NCBI RefSeq assembly: GCF_003052165.1
Contig: NZ_CP024869.1
Span: forward strand, 1 to 64,000
DNA length: 64,000 nt
Source: Dietzia sp. JS16-p6b
GTDB lineage: Bacteria > Actinomycetota > Actinomycetes > Mycobacteriales > Mycobacteriaceae
Reading direction: 5' to 3'
Position 1 is the first letter of the stretch. Every line of letters starts with the position of its first letter. Shown in pieces: positions 50,694 through 59,729 of this stretch. The notes below the pieces were generated by a model that saw only the letters and a list, made by a program, of their open reading frames with translations, was not told the DNA's origin and ran no database searches. The translations under genes and the position numbers were made by a program.

Positions 50694-51950
50694 ATGACCA
50701 TCCCGGTCGCCACCACCGTCACCTCGCTGATGTCCGCGATCGCGGACGTCGGGACCGACCCGACGCGGGGCGGGTACAGCCGCCCCGTCTACTCCCGCGC
50801 GGAGCTGGACCTGCGCGAGTGGTTCCTGGCCGAGGCGGCCGCGCGGGGTCTGGACACCGAGACCGACCGCAACGGGATCATCTGGGCCTGGTGGAATCCG
50901 GCCGGCCATCCGCTGGAGGGGGCGGTCGTCACCGGCAGCCACCTGGACTCCGTGCCCGGGGGAGGAGCCTTCGACGGCCCACTCGGCGTCGCCTCGGCGC
51001 TCGTGGCGGTGGATCATCTCCGGGCCCGCGGGGTGCGGCCCCGGCGGGCCCTGGCCCTGACGGTCTTCCCCGAGGAGGAGGGGTCACGGTTCGGCCGCGC
51101 GTGCCTGGGATCGCTGCTGCTCACCGGCTCCATGGACGCGGCCACCGCGGCGCGCCTGACCGACGACGACGGCACCACCTACGCCGAGCTGTGCGCTGCC
51201 AACGGGCTGGATCCGGCGCGCCTGGGCCGCGACGAGGACGCGTTGGGACGGATCGGTCGATTCGTGGAGCTCCACGTGGAACAGGGCCGGGGTCTGATCG
51301 ACCTGGACAATCCGGTCGCGGTGGCCTCGTCCATCATCGGCCACGGGCGCTGGCGGATCAGCTTCACCGGCCAGGGCAACCACGCCGGGACCACCCTGCT
51401 GGCGGACCGCCGCGACCCGATGATCCCGGCCTCCCGCACCGTCCTCGACGTCCGGCGCATCGCCCGCGCCCACCGGGGCGCCCGGGCGACCGTGGGACGG
51501 ATCGTGCCCACCCCCGGCGGCACCAACGTCATCGCCTCCCGGGTCGATCTGTGGCTGGACGTGCGCCACCCCGACGACGCCGTCACCGCTCGGATGGTCC
51601 ACGAGATCGCGGAGGCGGCATCGGTGGCGGCCGCGCGCGAGGGCTGCGGGAGCTCGATCGTGCAGGAGTCGCTCAGCGGCTCGGTGACCTTCGACCCGGT
51701 GTTCCGTGACCGGCTGCTCGACGACCTGCCCGGGGTCCCCGTCCTGGCCACGGGGGCGGGCCACGACGCCGGTGTCCTGGCCGCGCACGTCCCCACCGCG
51801 ATGCTGTTCGTCCGCAACCCCTCCGGGGTGTCGCACTCCCCGGAGGAGCACGTGGAGGACACCGACGCCGAACGGGGCGCCGAGGCGTTGGCCGACGTTC
51901 TTTCCGACCTGCTCACCTGCGATGACCTCCCGGCTCCCGACGCCGCCTGA
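50694..51950 (+). CDS. M20-family N-carbamoyl-amino-acid hydrolase / allantoate amidohydrolase-like
   Basis: A 418-residue di-metal amidohydrolase of the AllC/HyuC branch of M20 peptidases. Visible metal ligands are GSHLDSVPGGGAFDGPLGV (His and Asp, near 80-97), FPEEEGSRFG near 125 (Glu pair), the ELHVEQG His near 192 and SHSPEEHV near 380. The family frees ammonia and CO2 from N-carbamoyl amino acids, allantoate or ureidoglycine. The neighbouring ammonia-capture genes fit an ammonia-releasing role. A 151-bp gap with two 15-bp direct repeats (50633 and 50649) precedes it. Substrate not determinable by eye. Confidence 0.85.
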   Translation: MTIPVATTVTSLMSAIADVGTDPTRGGYSRPVYSRAELDLREWFLAEAAARGLDTETDRNGIIWAWWNPAGHPLEGAVVTGSHLDSVPGGGAFDGPLGVASALVAVDHLRARGVRPRRALALTVFPEEEGSRFGRACLGSLLLTGSMDAATAARLTDDDGTTYAELCAANGLDPARLGRDEDALGRIGRFVELHVEQGRGLIDLDNPVAVASSIIGHGRWRISFTGQGNHAGTTLLADRRDPMIPASRTVLDVRRIARAHRGARATVGRIVPTPGGTNVIASRVDLWLDVRHPDDAVTARMVHEIAEAASVAAAREGCGSSIVQESLSGSVTFDPVFRDRLLDDLPGVPVLATGAGHDAGVLAAHVPTAMLFVRNPSGVSHSPEEHVEDTDAERGAEALADVLSDLLTCDDLPAPDAA

Positions 51951-51977
51951 CCCACACACCACGAGAGAGTGATCCCC

Positions 51978-53222
51978 ATGACCGACACAGCGCACCCGGC
52001 CGAGACGGCTCAGCGGGCCGAGACGGCTCAGCGGGCCGAGACAGTGAAGTTCCTCGTGATCGGCGGGGGACTCGAAGGGTTGTCGATCGCCTGGAACCTG
52101 GCCGAGCGCGGCGAGACCGACGTCCTCGTCGTCGAGAAGGACACCCTGTGTTCCGGCATGACCGGCAAGTCCAGCGGCATCGTCCGCTGCCACTACGGTT
52201 CGCCCACCATGGCGGCCCTGAGTTGGCACAGCATCCCGGTGTTCGAGAACGCGTCCGAGTTGCTGGGCGACGACATGGCGTTCCGCCAGTGCGGATACGC
52301 GGTGATCGTCGGCGAGGAGAACGTGATCCCGCTGCGCGCGAACGTGGCCATGCAGCAGAGCCTGGGCATCGAGACCGAACTCATCGCGCCGGACCGGATG
52401 GCGGAGCTGTGGCCCGGCCTGAACGTCGACGACGTGGCCGCGGCGGCATGGGAGCCACGCGGCGGTCGCGGGGAGGCGTACATGACGGGGATGGCGTTCG
52501 CCGCCGCCGCCCGCCGACACGGGGTCCGGGTTCGCCAGAGCACCCGGGTCACGTCGCTGCTGCGGGGGCGGGGCGACCGGGTGGTGGGAGCCGAGTTCGC
52601 GGACGGCACCACGGTGCACGCCGAGCAGGTGATCCTCGCGACCGGGGTGTGGGCGCCGCAGCTCGGCGCCACCGTCGGTCTGGACCTGCCCGTCCGGGCC
52701 CAGCGCGCGCAACTGGTGCTGGTGGATCAGGGCGAACCGCTTCAGCACGTGCCCACGCTGTCGGACCTGGTGGGACTGCAGTACCTGTGCCGCGAGCCCA
52801 ACGGGGAGATCCTCGCCGGGAACTCCGACCACCACTCACCGCAGTACATCGATCCGGACTCCTACTCCAACCGGGCCGACGACTCGACGATCGAGAAGGT
52901 CGTGGAGCGGCTCATGCACCGCCTTCCCGATATGCCGGATCCGGCGATCACCGGCAGTTACGTGGGTGCGTACGACACCACACCCGACTACAACCCGGTG
53001 ATCGGCCCGTCACCCCTCGACGGGTTGTTCCTGGCGGTCGGCTTCTCGGGGCACGGGTTCAAGATGTCGCCCGCGGTCGGTCGACTGGTCGCGGAGTTGC
53101 TGCTCGACGGGACGACGACGATGTCGGGTGTCGACCCGACGGACTGCCGCCTCTCACGGTTCGCCGAGGGCAGGCCCACGATCAGCCTGAACCCGTACGT
53201 GGGCGCGGGCGAGATGCGCTGA
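51978..53222 (+). CDS. FAD-dependent oxidoreductase, sarcosine oxidase beta/DadA type
   Basis: A 414-residue DAO-family flavoprotein. FLVIGGGLEGLSIAWNLAERG is the FAD Rossmann motif near 24-44, followed by VVEKDTLCSGMTGKSSGIVR with the Ser/Gly residues common to SoxB-like subunits, and a C-terminal GLFLAVGFSGHGFKMSPAVG motif near 350. Such enzymes oxidise sarcosine, N-methyl or D-amino acids. Heterotetrameric partners (alpha, gamma, delta) are absent. The N terminus has a short ETAQRA repeat from an 18-bp DNA repeat (51999-52042). ATG 51978 is 9 bp after GAGAGAG; an in-frame GTG at 51969 adds three residues. Confidence 0.86.
   Translation: MTDTAHPAETAQRAETAQRAETVKFLVIGGGLEGLSIAWNLAERGETDVLVVEKDTLCSGMTGKSSGIVRCHYGSPTMAALSWHSIPVFENASELLGDDMAFRQCGYAVIVGEENVIPLRANVAMQQSLGIETELIAPDRMAELWPGLNVDDVAAAAWEPRGGRGEAYMTGMAFAAAARRHGVRVRQSTRVTSLLRGRGDRVVGAEFADGTTVHAEQVILATGVWAPQLGATVGLDLPVRAQRAQLVLVDQGEPLQHVPTLSDLVGLQYLCREPNGEILAGNSDHHSPQYIDPDSYSNRADDSTIEKVVERLMHRLPDMPDPAITGSYVGAYDTTPDYNPVIGPSPLDGLFLAVGFSGHGFKMSPAVGRLVAELLLDGTTTMSGVDPTDCRLSRFAEGRPTISLNPYVGAGEMR
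51999..52042 (+). repeat. 18-bp tandem repeat in the oxidoreductase N terminus
   Basis: Units at 51999-52016 and 52017-52034 are identical, with 8 bp of a third. They encode ETAQRA repeats before the FAD domain. Confidence 0.8.
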
Positions 53223-53273
53223 ACCGAGCCCGCCGGCGTCGCCACTCGCCTCCCCGCGGCCGCCCAGCGCCGG

Positions 53274-54128
53274 TCATCCCGCCCGGATCTCCCCGGTGAC
53301 GAGGTGCGCCACATGACCGGTCACCCAGATGCCGGTGCCAGGGGCGTCGTCCGACCCGGCCGATATCGCCACGCGTCCCTCGCGGCCGAGCGCGGTGCCC
53401 TGTCTGGCGGTGTAGCGCGCGGGCAGCGTGCCGTTGCCGGTGAGCCACACGGCCAACCCCGCCTGGAAACTCCCCGTCACGGGGTCTTCCGGGATGCCGG
53501 CCGAGACGGGGAAGAAGCGCACCTCGACCTCGGGTCGGTTCCCTCTGGCTGTCGGGTGTGGGCCGACGACCCCGACACGGTCCCCGGCCAGAGCCCTCAT
53601 GTCGGGCCTGGCGGCGAGAACGGTCTCGGCGTCGCGCAGGAGCAGCGCGCAGGAGCCGGGGCCGTTGTCCACCCACGAGTGGTCCACCACGTCGTCGCGG
53701 CGCAGTCCCAGCCCCGACGCCAGCCGCTCCACCTCCGCGTCGGCGAGGGGGCCCGACCTGATCAACTCCGGTGCGGCGAACGACCAGTCGCCGGCGCCCT
53801 CGTCGCGGACGGTGACCGGTCCGATCCCGCATTCCTGGACGATCCTCCCCGGCGTGCGGGGCCGTCCGCCCGCCGCGCGCCACGCCGCGCAGGCCCCCAG
53901 CGTGGGGTGGCCGGCGAACGGCAGCTCGGCGGTGGGGGTGAAGATCCGCACCCGGTAGTCGGCCCCGGCCGAGGTGGGTGCGAGAAGGAAGGCGGTCTCG
54001 GAGAGGTTGGTCCACCTGGCGATGGTCGCCATCTGCGTGTCGGACAGTGCGTCCGCGTCGTGGACCACGGCCAGGGGGTTACCCCGGAACGGGACGGGGG
54101 AGAAGACGTCGACCTGCGAGAACCTCAT
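53274..54128 (-). CDS. PhzF-family isomerase-like protein
   Basis: A 284-residue protein of the PhzF/YddE family, which shares a diaminopimelate epimerase-like fold. Motifs visible are VDVFSPVPFRGNPLAVV at the N terminus, SETAFLLAP near 43 with the conserved Glu, and the F-GHPTLG segment LPFAGHPTLGACAAW near 72. The C-terminal half contains GIPEDPVTGSFQAGLAVWL. PhzF acts in phenazine biosynthesis, but no other phenazine genes are nearby, so this is probably a general isomerase of unknown substrate. ATG 54128. Confidence 0.86.
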   Translation of the reverse strand: MRFSQVDVFSPVPFRGNPLAVVHDADALSDTQMATIARWTNLSETAFLLAPTSAGADYRVRIFTPTAELPFAGHPTLGACAAWRAAGGRPRTPGRIVQECGIGPVTVRDEGAGDWSFAAPELIRSGPLADAEVERLASGLGLRRDDVVDHSWVDNGPGSCALLLRDAETVLAARPDMRALAGDRVGVVGPHPTARGNRPEVEVRFFPVSAGIPEDPVTGSFQAGLAVWLTGNGTLPARYTARQGTALGREGRVAISAGSDDAPGTGIWVTGHVAHLVTGEIRAG

Positions 54129-54171
54129 TCCCGAGACGGTACGCCCGGGTTTCCGACCAGCCCAGCCCAGC

Positions 54172-54648
54172 TCAGCTCTCGCGAAGCGCTCCCGTGCACT
54201 TCAGCCGGAGCTTCTCCAGCTGCGCGCCGTGCTCGACCGCGCGCTCCACCAGCGCCTCCAGGGTGGGCTGGGGCAGTCGCGGGTCGCCGATGTCCAGCAG
54301 GGCCCGGAACCCCAACTCCTTGCCCCGGACCGCGATCGTGAGCGCCTCCAGCTCGAGGAGATCGCTGAGCGGCGACCTCTGGGCGAACCGCTGGTTGGGC
54401 TTGAGTTGACCGAGCTTCTCCGCGGCGCGCGCAGGGAGGTCCTTGAGTGCCGACGGCGCCGTTCCGGCCAGGGTCATGAGCTCTTCGAGGCTGTGGAGAT
54501 CCTCCTCCGTCTCGTCACCGATGCGGGCGACGACCTCGCGGATCTCCGGGTCCTCGTGGTCCTTCGCCACCCGCCGGAACAGATCCACCCCGGCGGCGGC
54601 CCCGGCGTGGTGGTCCTGCATGTACGTGTGCAACATCTCAGTGGCCAT
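54172..54648 (-). CDS. Ferritin-like helical protein of unknown function
   Basis: A 158-residue all-helical protein. Residues 1-60 contain MLHTYMQDHHAGAAAGVDLF and EIREVVARIGDETEEDLHSL with the spaced His, Glu and Asp residues expected of a ferritin-like or hemerythrin-like four-helix bundle, and a second pair of helices follows near 95-145. I do not recognise a specific family. It lies 31 bp after the LLM oxidoreductase gene on the same strand and is probably co-transcribed. ATG 54648. Confidence 0.62.
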   Translation of the reverse strand: MATEMLHTYMQDHHAGAAAGVDLFRRVAKDHEDPEIREVVARIGDETEEDLHSLEELMTLAGTAPSALKDLPARAAEKLGQLKPNQRFAQRSPLSDLLELEALTIAVRGKELGFRALLDIGDPRLPQPTLEALVERAVEHGAQLEKLRLKCTGALRES

Positions 54649-54679
54649 GACGGCGACGTTACGTCGTCTGGTCCTCAGG

Positions 54680-55642
54680 TCAACCGCGAGCGAGCGCCGG
54701 GAGCAGCTCCTGCTCCGCCAACTCCAGGAACCCGAGCTGGTCCTGGGAGACGTGGTGCAGGTAGATCTCGTCGAATCCCAGGTCCTCGAACTCCCGGAGC
54801 CGGGCGACGAGGTGATCGACCGAGTCGGTGACGATCACGGTCTCCTCGATCTTCTCGTCGGGGATGTACCGGGCGACCAGGTCGAACTCCTCGGGGGTGG
54901 GCAGGTCGTGGGCGACCGGGGGGTCCACGGCGTGGTTCTGCCACTGGTCGCGGGCGACCTCCCGGGCGCGGCTCATGGTGTCCTCGATGGCCACGTGGAC
55001 CTGGAGCGCGAGAGGACCCCGGCCCCCGGCCGTCCGGTAAGACTGGACGATCTGCCGGACCGACTCCGGGTCGTCGTTGATCGTGATGAGTCCATCGGCC
55101 CAGTTCGCCGCCCGCGCGGCGGTCTCCGGGGTGAGCGCCGGTCCCATGATCCGGGGCGGCGTCTCCGGCAGCGAGTACACCCGCGCGTTCTCGACGTCGA
55201 CGAGACCGTGGTGGGTGACCTCCTCGCCGCGGTGCAGGCGGCGGATGACGTCGACGCTCTCCTCCAGGCGGGCCTGCCGGGTGGCCTTGTCGGGCCACTT
55301 GTCGCCGGTGATGTGCTCGTTCATGTTCTGGCCGCTGCCGAGGGCCACCCAGAAGCGATCGGGGAACATCTCCGCCAGCGTCGCCGACGACTGTGCGACC
55401 ACGGCGGGGTGGTAGCGCTGACCGGGCGCGCAGACGGTGCCGAACGTCATGTCGGTGGTGGCCAGTGCCGCCCCCAACCACGACCAGGCGAAGCCCGAAT
55501 GGCCCTGGCGCGTCGACCAGGGGGAGAAGTGGTCGGAGCACATCGCGATCCGGAAGCCCGCCCGTTCTGCCTGCTGGACGTCCCGCAACAACCTGCCCGG
55601 GGGGATCTGTTCGTGCGAGGCGTGGAACCCGTACGTGGTCAT
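54680..55642 (-). CDS. LLM-class F420-dependent oxidoreductase, TIGR03557-like
   Basis: A 320-residue luciferase-like monooxygenase-fold enzyme, related to F420-dependent glucose-6-phosphate dehydrogenase (Fgd) and its G6PDH-like family. It has the N-terminal MTTYGFHASHEQIPPGRLL, SDHFSPWSTRQGHSGFAWSW near 40 and FWVALGSGQNMNEHITGDKW near 95-115, where the GSG-NE motif of the family lies. ATG 55642 overlaps the GH15 stop by 4 bp. The substrate may be a sugar phosphate or a related compound; use of F420 is inferred from the family. Confidence 0.85.
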   Translation of the reverse strand: MTTYGFHASHEQIPPGRLLRDVQQAERAGFRIAMCSDHFSPWSTRQGHSGFAWSWLGAALATTDMTFGTVCAPGQRYHPAVVAQSSATLAEMFPDRFWVALGSGQNMNEHITGDKWPDKATRQARLEESVDVIRRLHRGEEVTHHGLVDVENARVYSLPETPPRIMGPALTPETAARAANWADGLITINDDPESVRQIVQSYRTAGGRGPLALQVHVAIEDTMSRAREVARDQWQNHAVDPPVAHDLPTPEEFDLVARYIPDEKIEETVIVTDSVDHLVARLREFEDLGFDEIYLHHVSQDQLGFLELAEQELLPALARG

Positions 55643-57543
55643 CGTTCGCCTTCCTCTCGTGCCTTCCGGGCCGCCTGCAGCGCGTCTGCCGCCCGGATCA
55701 ACCCGATGTGGCTGAACGCCTGGGGGAAGTTCCCCGCCAGGCGGCCGGATCCGGGGTCGAACTCCTCGGAGAACAGCCCCAGGTCGCTGCCCCGGGACAC
55801 CATGGTCTCCATGAGGCTCTGCGCATCGTCGATGCGGCCGCTCCCGGCGTACTGCTCGACCAGCCAGAAGGTGCACAGGACGAACGGGTACTCGCCGCCC
55901 TCCAGGCCGTCGATCCCGCTGTCGACCCGATACCGGTGGACGAAGCCCTCCTCGGTGACGAGGTCCCGTTCGATGCGCCCCACCGTCCCGAGCATCCGGG
56001 GGTCGTCGTAGTCCAGGAATCCGGTGTGGGGCAACTGGAGCAGGGAGGCGTCCACCTCGGAGTTGTCGTAGGTCTGGGTGAAGCTGCCCAGCTCGGAGTC
56101 GTATCCGTGCTCGTCGATCTCCTCGGCCAGCCGGGACCGCAGGTCACGCCACCGCTCGACGGGCCCGTCGAGCCCGTGGTCCTCCACCGCGCGGACGCCA
56201 CGGTCGAAGGCGGCCCACATCATGGCCCGACCGTGGGTGAAGTGGTGGGTCGACCCGCGCATCTCCCAGATGCCGTGGTCCTCCCGGTCGAAGTGTCTCT
56301 CCGCGTAGCGCAGGAGCCCCTTCTGCAGTCCCCAGGTGTACTCGTCCTCGTGGACGCCGGCCTCGCGCAGGTCGTGCAGGGCGATCATGACCTCCCCCAC
56401 GACGTCGGCCTGGTACTGGTCTGCGGCTCCGTTGCCGATGCGCACCGGCCGGGAGTCCTCGTAGCCGTCGAGGTGGTCGAGCTCCGTCTCGATCAGCTGC
56501 CGCTCCCCGCCCACGCCGTACATGATCTTGACGTCGTCGACGTCACCGGCGACCGCACGCAGGAGCCAGTCCCGCCACAGCTCGGCGCCCTCGGTGAGTC
56601 CGTGTGCCACCACGACCTCGATGGTGAAGGCCGCGTCGCGGAGCCAGGTGTAGCGGTAGTCCCAGTTCCTCTCCCCGCCGAAGTACTCGGGTAGCGAGGT
56701 GGTCGGCGCGGCCACGATGGCCCCCGTGTCCAGATTGGTGAGCGCTCGCAGGACCAGGAGCGACCGGGTCACCTCGGGCCGGGGATCGCAGTCGACCTCC
56801 AGCTGCGACGACCATTCGGTCCAGGCGCTGATGGTCGCCGCGATGGTCTCCTCGGCGTCGGGCGGGTCGGGCACGTCGTCGTGGGAGGGGAACCAGGTCA
56901 GGTCCCAGTCCAACCGCTCTCCGGCGCGGACGTCGAACGCCCCCTCGAGCCGGCGGGCGCGCCCGCCCTCCTGTGACCGTTCGTCGTCGCGCACGTCGGT
57001 GCGGGCGTGAGTGTCGTCGTTGGGCGTCGACTCGTCGTCGTCCTCGTCGGGCCACCGCAGCATCGGCCCGGTCACCAGGATGCCGTCGGGCCCCGCCAGC
57101 GCCAGCAGCGCTCGGTGCCCCCCGTCTCTGGCGATCTCCCGTGTCCACGGCGTGGCCCGTGCGTAGTCGAACCGCAGGCGCAGGTCGTGCTCGACGGTCA
57201 CCTCGCCGTCGAGGCATTCGACCCGGCGGATCAGGTCCCCCTGCGACTCGCTCCGCAGGAGACAGTCGGTCACCCGGGCGGTGCCGGACGGGGACCGCCA
57301 GGTCGTCTCGAGCACGAAGGTCTCCGGGATGTACCGGCGGTCGAGCACCTCACCGTCGACCACCGACAGACACCACCGGCCGTCCTCCGGGCCACCGAGC
57401 AGGGCCGAGAACACGGCGGGGGAGTCGAATCTGGGCAGACAGAGCCAGTCGATGCTCCCGTCCCGCGACACGAGCGCTCCGGTGCGCAGGTCGGACAGCA
57501 GCGCGTAGTCCTCCAGGGGCGTACTGCGCGTCGAGCCCGCCAT
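55639..57543 (-). CDS. Glycoside hydrolase family 15 protein (glucoamylase/trehalase-like)
   Basis: A 634-residue protein with an N-terminal beta domain (about 1-230, including DGSIDWLCLPRFDSPAVFSA) and a C-terminal alpha/alpha6 barrel. Catalytic-region motifs are RNWDYRYTWLRDAAFTIE near 295-312 and a second acid in the MWAAFDRGVRAVE and QTYDNSEVDASLLQLPHTGF segments. Actinobacterial GH15 members with this layout include trehalases and glucoamylase-like enzymes. Two acidic, repetitive stretches (DEDDDESTPNDD near 170 and RDDERSQEG) are unusual. It overlaps the F420-type oxidoreductase gene by 4 bp. Confidence 0.87.
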   Translation of the reverse strand: MAGSTRSTPLEDYALLSDLRTGALVSRDGSIDWLCLPRFDSPAVFSALLGGPEDGRWCLSVVDGEVLDRRYIPETFVLETTWRSPSGTARVTDCLLRSESQGDLIRRVECLDGEVTVEHDLRLRFDYARATPWTREIARDGGHRALLALAGPDGILVTGPMLRWPDEDDDESTPNDDTHARTDVRDDERSQEGGRARRLEGAFDVRAGERLDWDLTWFPSHDDVPDPPDAEETIAATISAWTEWSSQLEVDCDPRPEVTRSLLVLRALTNLDTGAIVAAPTTSLPEYFGGERNWDYRYTWLRDAAFTIEVVVAHGLTEGAELWRDWLLRAVAGDVDDVKIMYGVGGERQLIETELDHLDGYEDSRPVRIGNGAADQYQADVVGEVMIALHDLREAGVHEDEYTWGLQKGLLRYAERHFDREDHGIWEMRGSTHHFTHGRAMMWAAFDRGVRAVEDHGLDGPVERWRDLRSRLAEEIDEHGYDSELGSFTQTYDNSEVDASLLQLPHTGFLDYDDPRMLGTVGRIERDLVTEEGFVHRYRVDSGIDGLEGGEYPFVLCTFWLVEQYAGSGRIDDAQSLMETMVSRGSDLGLFSEEFDPGSGRLAGNFPQAFSHIGLIRAADALQAARKAREEGER

Positions 57544-57545
57544 CT

Positions 57546-59627
57546 CTAGAAGACGGGCTTGCCGCCGGTCACGCCGAGCACGGTGCCCGAGACGTAGCCG
57601 GCGTCAGAGGGCGAGGCGAGGAAGACGAACGCGCCCGCGCACTCCGCGGGCTGTCCCGCGCGACCGAGCGGGGTGTCCGACCCGAACTGCTCCAGCTTCT
57701 CGCCGGGTTGGGTGGCCGGTTGCAGCGGAGTCCAGATGGGACCGGGGGCGACCGCGTTGACCCGGATGCCCCGGGACCCGAGTTCGGAGGCGAGGTTGAC
57801 GGTGAGGTTGTTCAGCGCCGACTTGGTGGCCGCGTAGTCGAGGAGCGGCGGTGCCGGCTGGTAAGCCTGGATCGACGTGGTGGTGATGATCGACGACCCG
57901 GGCCCGAGGTGGTCCAACGCCTCCTGGCTCGCCCAGATCGTCGCGTAGAGATTGGTCTTGAAGACCCGGTCCATGTTCTCGCTGTCCATGGTCTCCAGAC
58001 CCTCGCCGCGCGCGTGCTGATAGCCGGCGTTGTTGACGAGGATGTCCAGTCCGCCGAGCTGCTGCGCCGCGTCCCGGACCATCTGCCGACACTGGGTCTC
58101 GTCGCGCAGGTCGCAGGGCAGGAGGACCGCCCGTCGCCCCGCGTCCTCGATCCAGCCGCGGGTGTCCTGGGCGTCGGATTCCTCCTCCGGGAGGTAAGAG
58201 ATCGCCACGTCGGCGCCCTCGCGGGCGTAGGCGATGGCCGCGGCTCGCCCGATCCCGGAGTCACCGCCGGTGATCAGGGCCTTCATGCCCCGGAGTTTGT
58301 CCGATCCGCGATAGGTGTGTTCCCCGTGGTCGGGGACCGGGGTCATCTCGGAGCTGAGCCCGGGGGGCCGCTGTTCCTGGGCCGGGAACCCGCCGCTCTC
58401 GTTCGTCATCTCCTCGGCACGTCGTGTGATATCGCTTGTAGGGCTCATACTTCCAACGTACGTAACGCTCTCGTATCCGCCACCGGCCCGCGCGTCGGCA
58501 TGGTCGGTGACACCCGGGCCCTTGGGTGGCCGGGTGGCCCGGCCGGCGGCCGCCTCCAACGCCGCCACGGCCTCGGGCTGAGACATCCCGGTGATCCGGA
58601 GGAGATCGATCACGGCCGACCGGATCTGCCCCACCGCCACGCTGACCGCCGGTGAGCTCGGTGCGGCATAGGTGGCGGAGGCCGATACCGCCGAGCCCAG
58701 TGCCAGGCGGCGGACCAGCTCGGCGTCTCCGGAGCCGGTCGTCCATCGGCGCAGTTCCTCCACGGCGGACACCAGGTGGTCGAGCGCGTCCACGACGGCC
58801 GGGTCGACGGGGTCGCCGTGGCGGACCAGGTTCGCTCCCGCGCGACACAGCGCCCGCCCGGAGGTGACCAGCAGCACCACCCGGTCGCCGAGTCTCCCCG
58901 AGGCCCGCAGCGCACGCCGTCGTTCGGCACGGGCGCGGCCGGGTCCCGCGGGGAGTCGTTCCCGCGTGGCGGATGCGGCGTCGAGGAGTTCCTGGCGGGC
59001 GGCGGCGAGGGTGTCCATCTCCTCGAGCCGCCGCTCCGCCCCGGACAGCGACCCGGAGGCGAGGTCGTCCCGCAGCGCGATGAGCACGGAGGCGAAGCGG
59101 TCCAGGTGCCGGGCGGCGACCGCCGTGACCCTGTGGCGGGGATGGTGGGGGATCACCGAGGTCAGCACCACGGCCACCGCGCCGCCGATCACCGCGTCCC
59201 CGAGCCTGACCCACGGGCCGGTCTCCAGGACGGGCACGAGGACCATGACGACGACCGCCGCGACCGCCGCCTGATTGCTCAGCAGTCCACTCGCCCGGAA
59301 CGCCACCGCCGCGGTGGTGGCCGCGAGCACCGCCACCGTGAGCTGCCACGCACCGACACCGAACCACCGCGCCAGGAGTTCGGCGGCCACGATCCCGAGG
59401 AGCACGCCCGTGGAGATCTCGAGAGCACGGACGCGCCGCTGCCCTGCAGAGAGCCCGGTCGCGACCACCGCGGCGATCGGCGCGAAGACCGCGTTCTGGG
59501 GGCCGAACACCAGCTCGGCGAGGAGAAACGCGAGGCCGGCGGCCGTCGCCGCGAGAAGCAGGGTGGGGGAGTAGCGCACGACCCTCGCCCAGGATGCGGA
59601 CCCGCGCCTGCGCGCGCCCTCGACCAA
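57546..59627 (-). CDS. FUSC-type membrane domain fused in frame to an SDR oxidoreductase
   Basis: One open frame of 693 residues. Residues 1-170 have five to six hydrophobic helices like aromatic-acid exporter or FUSC-family domains (GPQNAVFAPIAAVVATGLSAG motif), and 170-370 are a cytoplasmic helical region. From residue 394 an SDR begins: PVPDHGEHTYRGSDKLRG, then ALITGGDSGIGRAAAIAYAR, NNAG and YAATKSALN with catalytic Tyr/Lys. The SDR resembles the YghA-like class. An internal ATG at 58448 with GGAAG upstream could start the SDR as its own protein. The start TTG at 59627 is weak, and GTG codons downstream are alternatives. A missing stop codon or a real fusion are both possible. Confidence 0.7.
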   Translation of the reverse strand: MVEGARRRGSASWARVVRYSPTLLLAATAAGLAFLLAELVFGPQNAVFAPIAAVVATGLSAGQRRVRALEISTGVLLGIVAAELLARWFGVGAWQLTVAVLAATTAAVAFRASGLLSNQAAVAAVVVMVLVPVLETGPWVRLGDAVIGGAVAVVLTSVIPHHPRHRVTAVAARHLDRFASVLIALRDDLASGSLSGAERRLEEMDTLAAARQELLDAASATRERLPAGPGRARAERRRALRASGRLGDRVVLLVTSGRALCRAGANLVRHGDPVDPAVVDALDHLVSAVEELRRWTTGSGDAELVRRLALGSAVSASATYAAPSSPAVSVAVGQIRSAVIDLLRITGMSQPEAVAALEAAAGRATRPPKGPGVTDHADARAGGGYESVTYVGSMSPTSDITRRAEEMTNESGGFPAQEQRPPGLSSEMTPVPDHGEHTYRGSDKLRGMKALITGGDSGIGRAAAIAYAREGADVAISYLPEEESDAQDTRGWIEDAGRRAVLLPCDLRDETQCRQMVRDAAQQLGGLDILVNNAGYQHARGEGLETMDSENMDRVFKTNLYATIWASQEALDHLGPGSSIITTTSIQAYQPAPPLLDYAATKSALNNLTVNLASELGSRGIRVNAVAPGPIWTPLQPATQPGEKLEQFGSDTPLGRAGQPAECAGAFVFLASPSDAGYVSGTVLGVTGGKPVF
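58446..58448 (-). other. Possible independent SDR start inside the fused frame
   Basis: ATG at 58448 with GGAAG 4 bp upstream would yield a 300-residue SDR (57546-58448), the normal length and N terminus of this family (MSPTSDITRRAEE, then a PPG...EMTPVPDHGE lead). This supports two polypeptides from this frame, or an ancestral gene boundary. Confidence 0.55.
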
Positions 59628-59729
59628 CCGGGGCCAGTGGGCGGAATTCTCCGACTCGATGCGACACCACCTCCGGCTACCGGCGTGAGTCCACGGTACG
59701 GGCGGGCCACGGGGACGTCATCCGGATGC

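Noticed and set aside
48287-50722. An 811-codon antisense frame across glxD and the regulator gene
   Set aside because: A shadow frame with biased composition; the plus-strand proteins carry clear catalytic motifs.
59560-59670. Frameshift at the start of the FUSC-type gene (a strong GGAGGT leads to a GTG in another frame)
   Set aside because: The other frame gives an Arg/Pro-rich shadow product, and the membrane helices begin normally in the chosen frame; only the exact start is uncertain.
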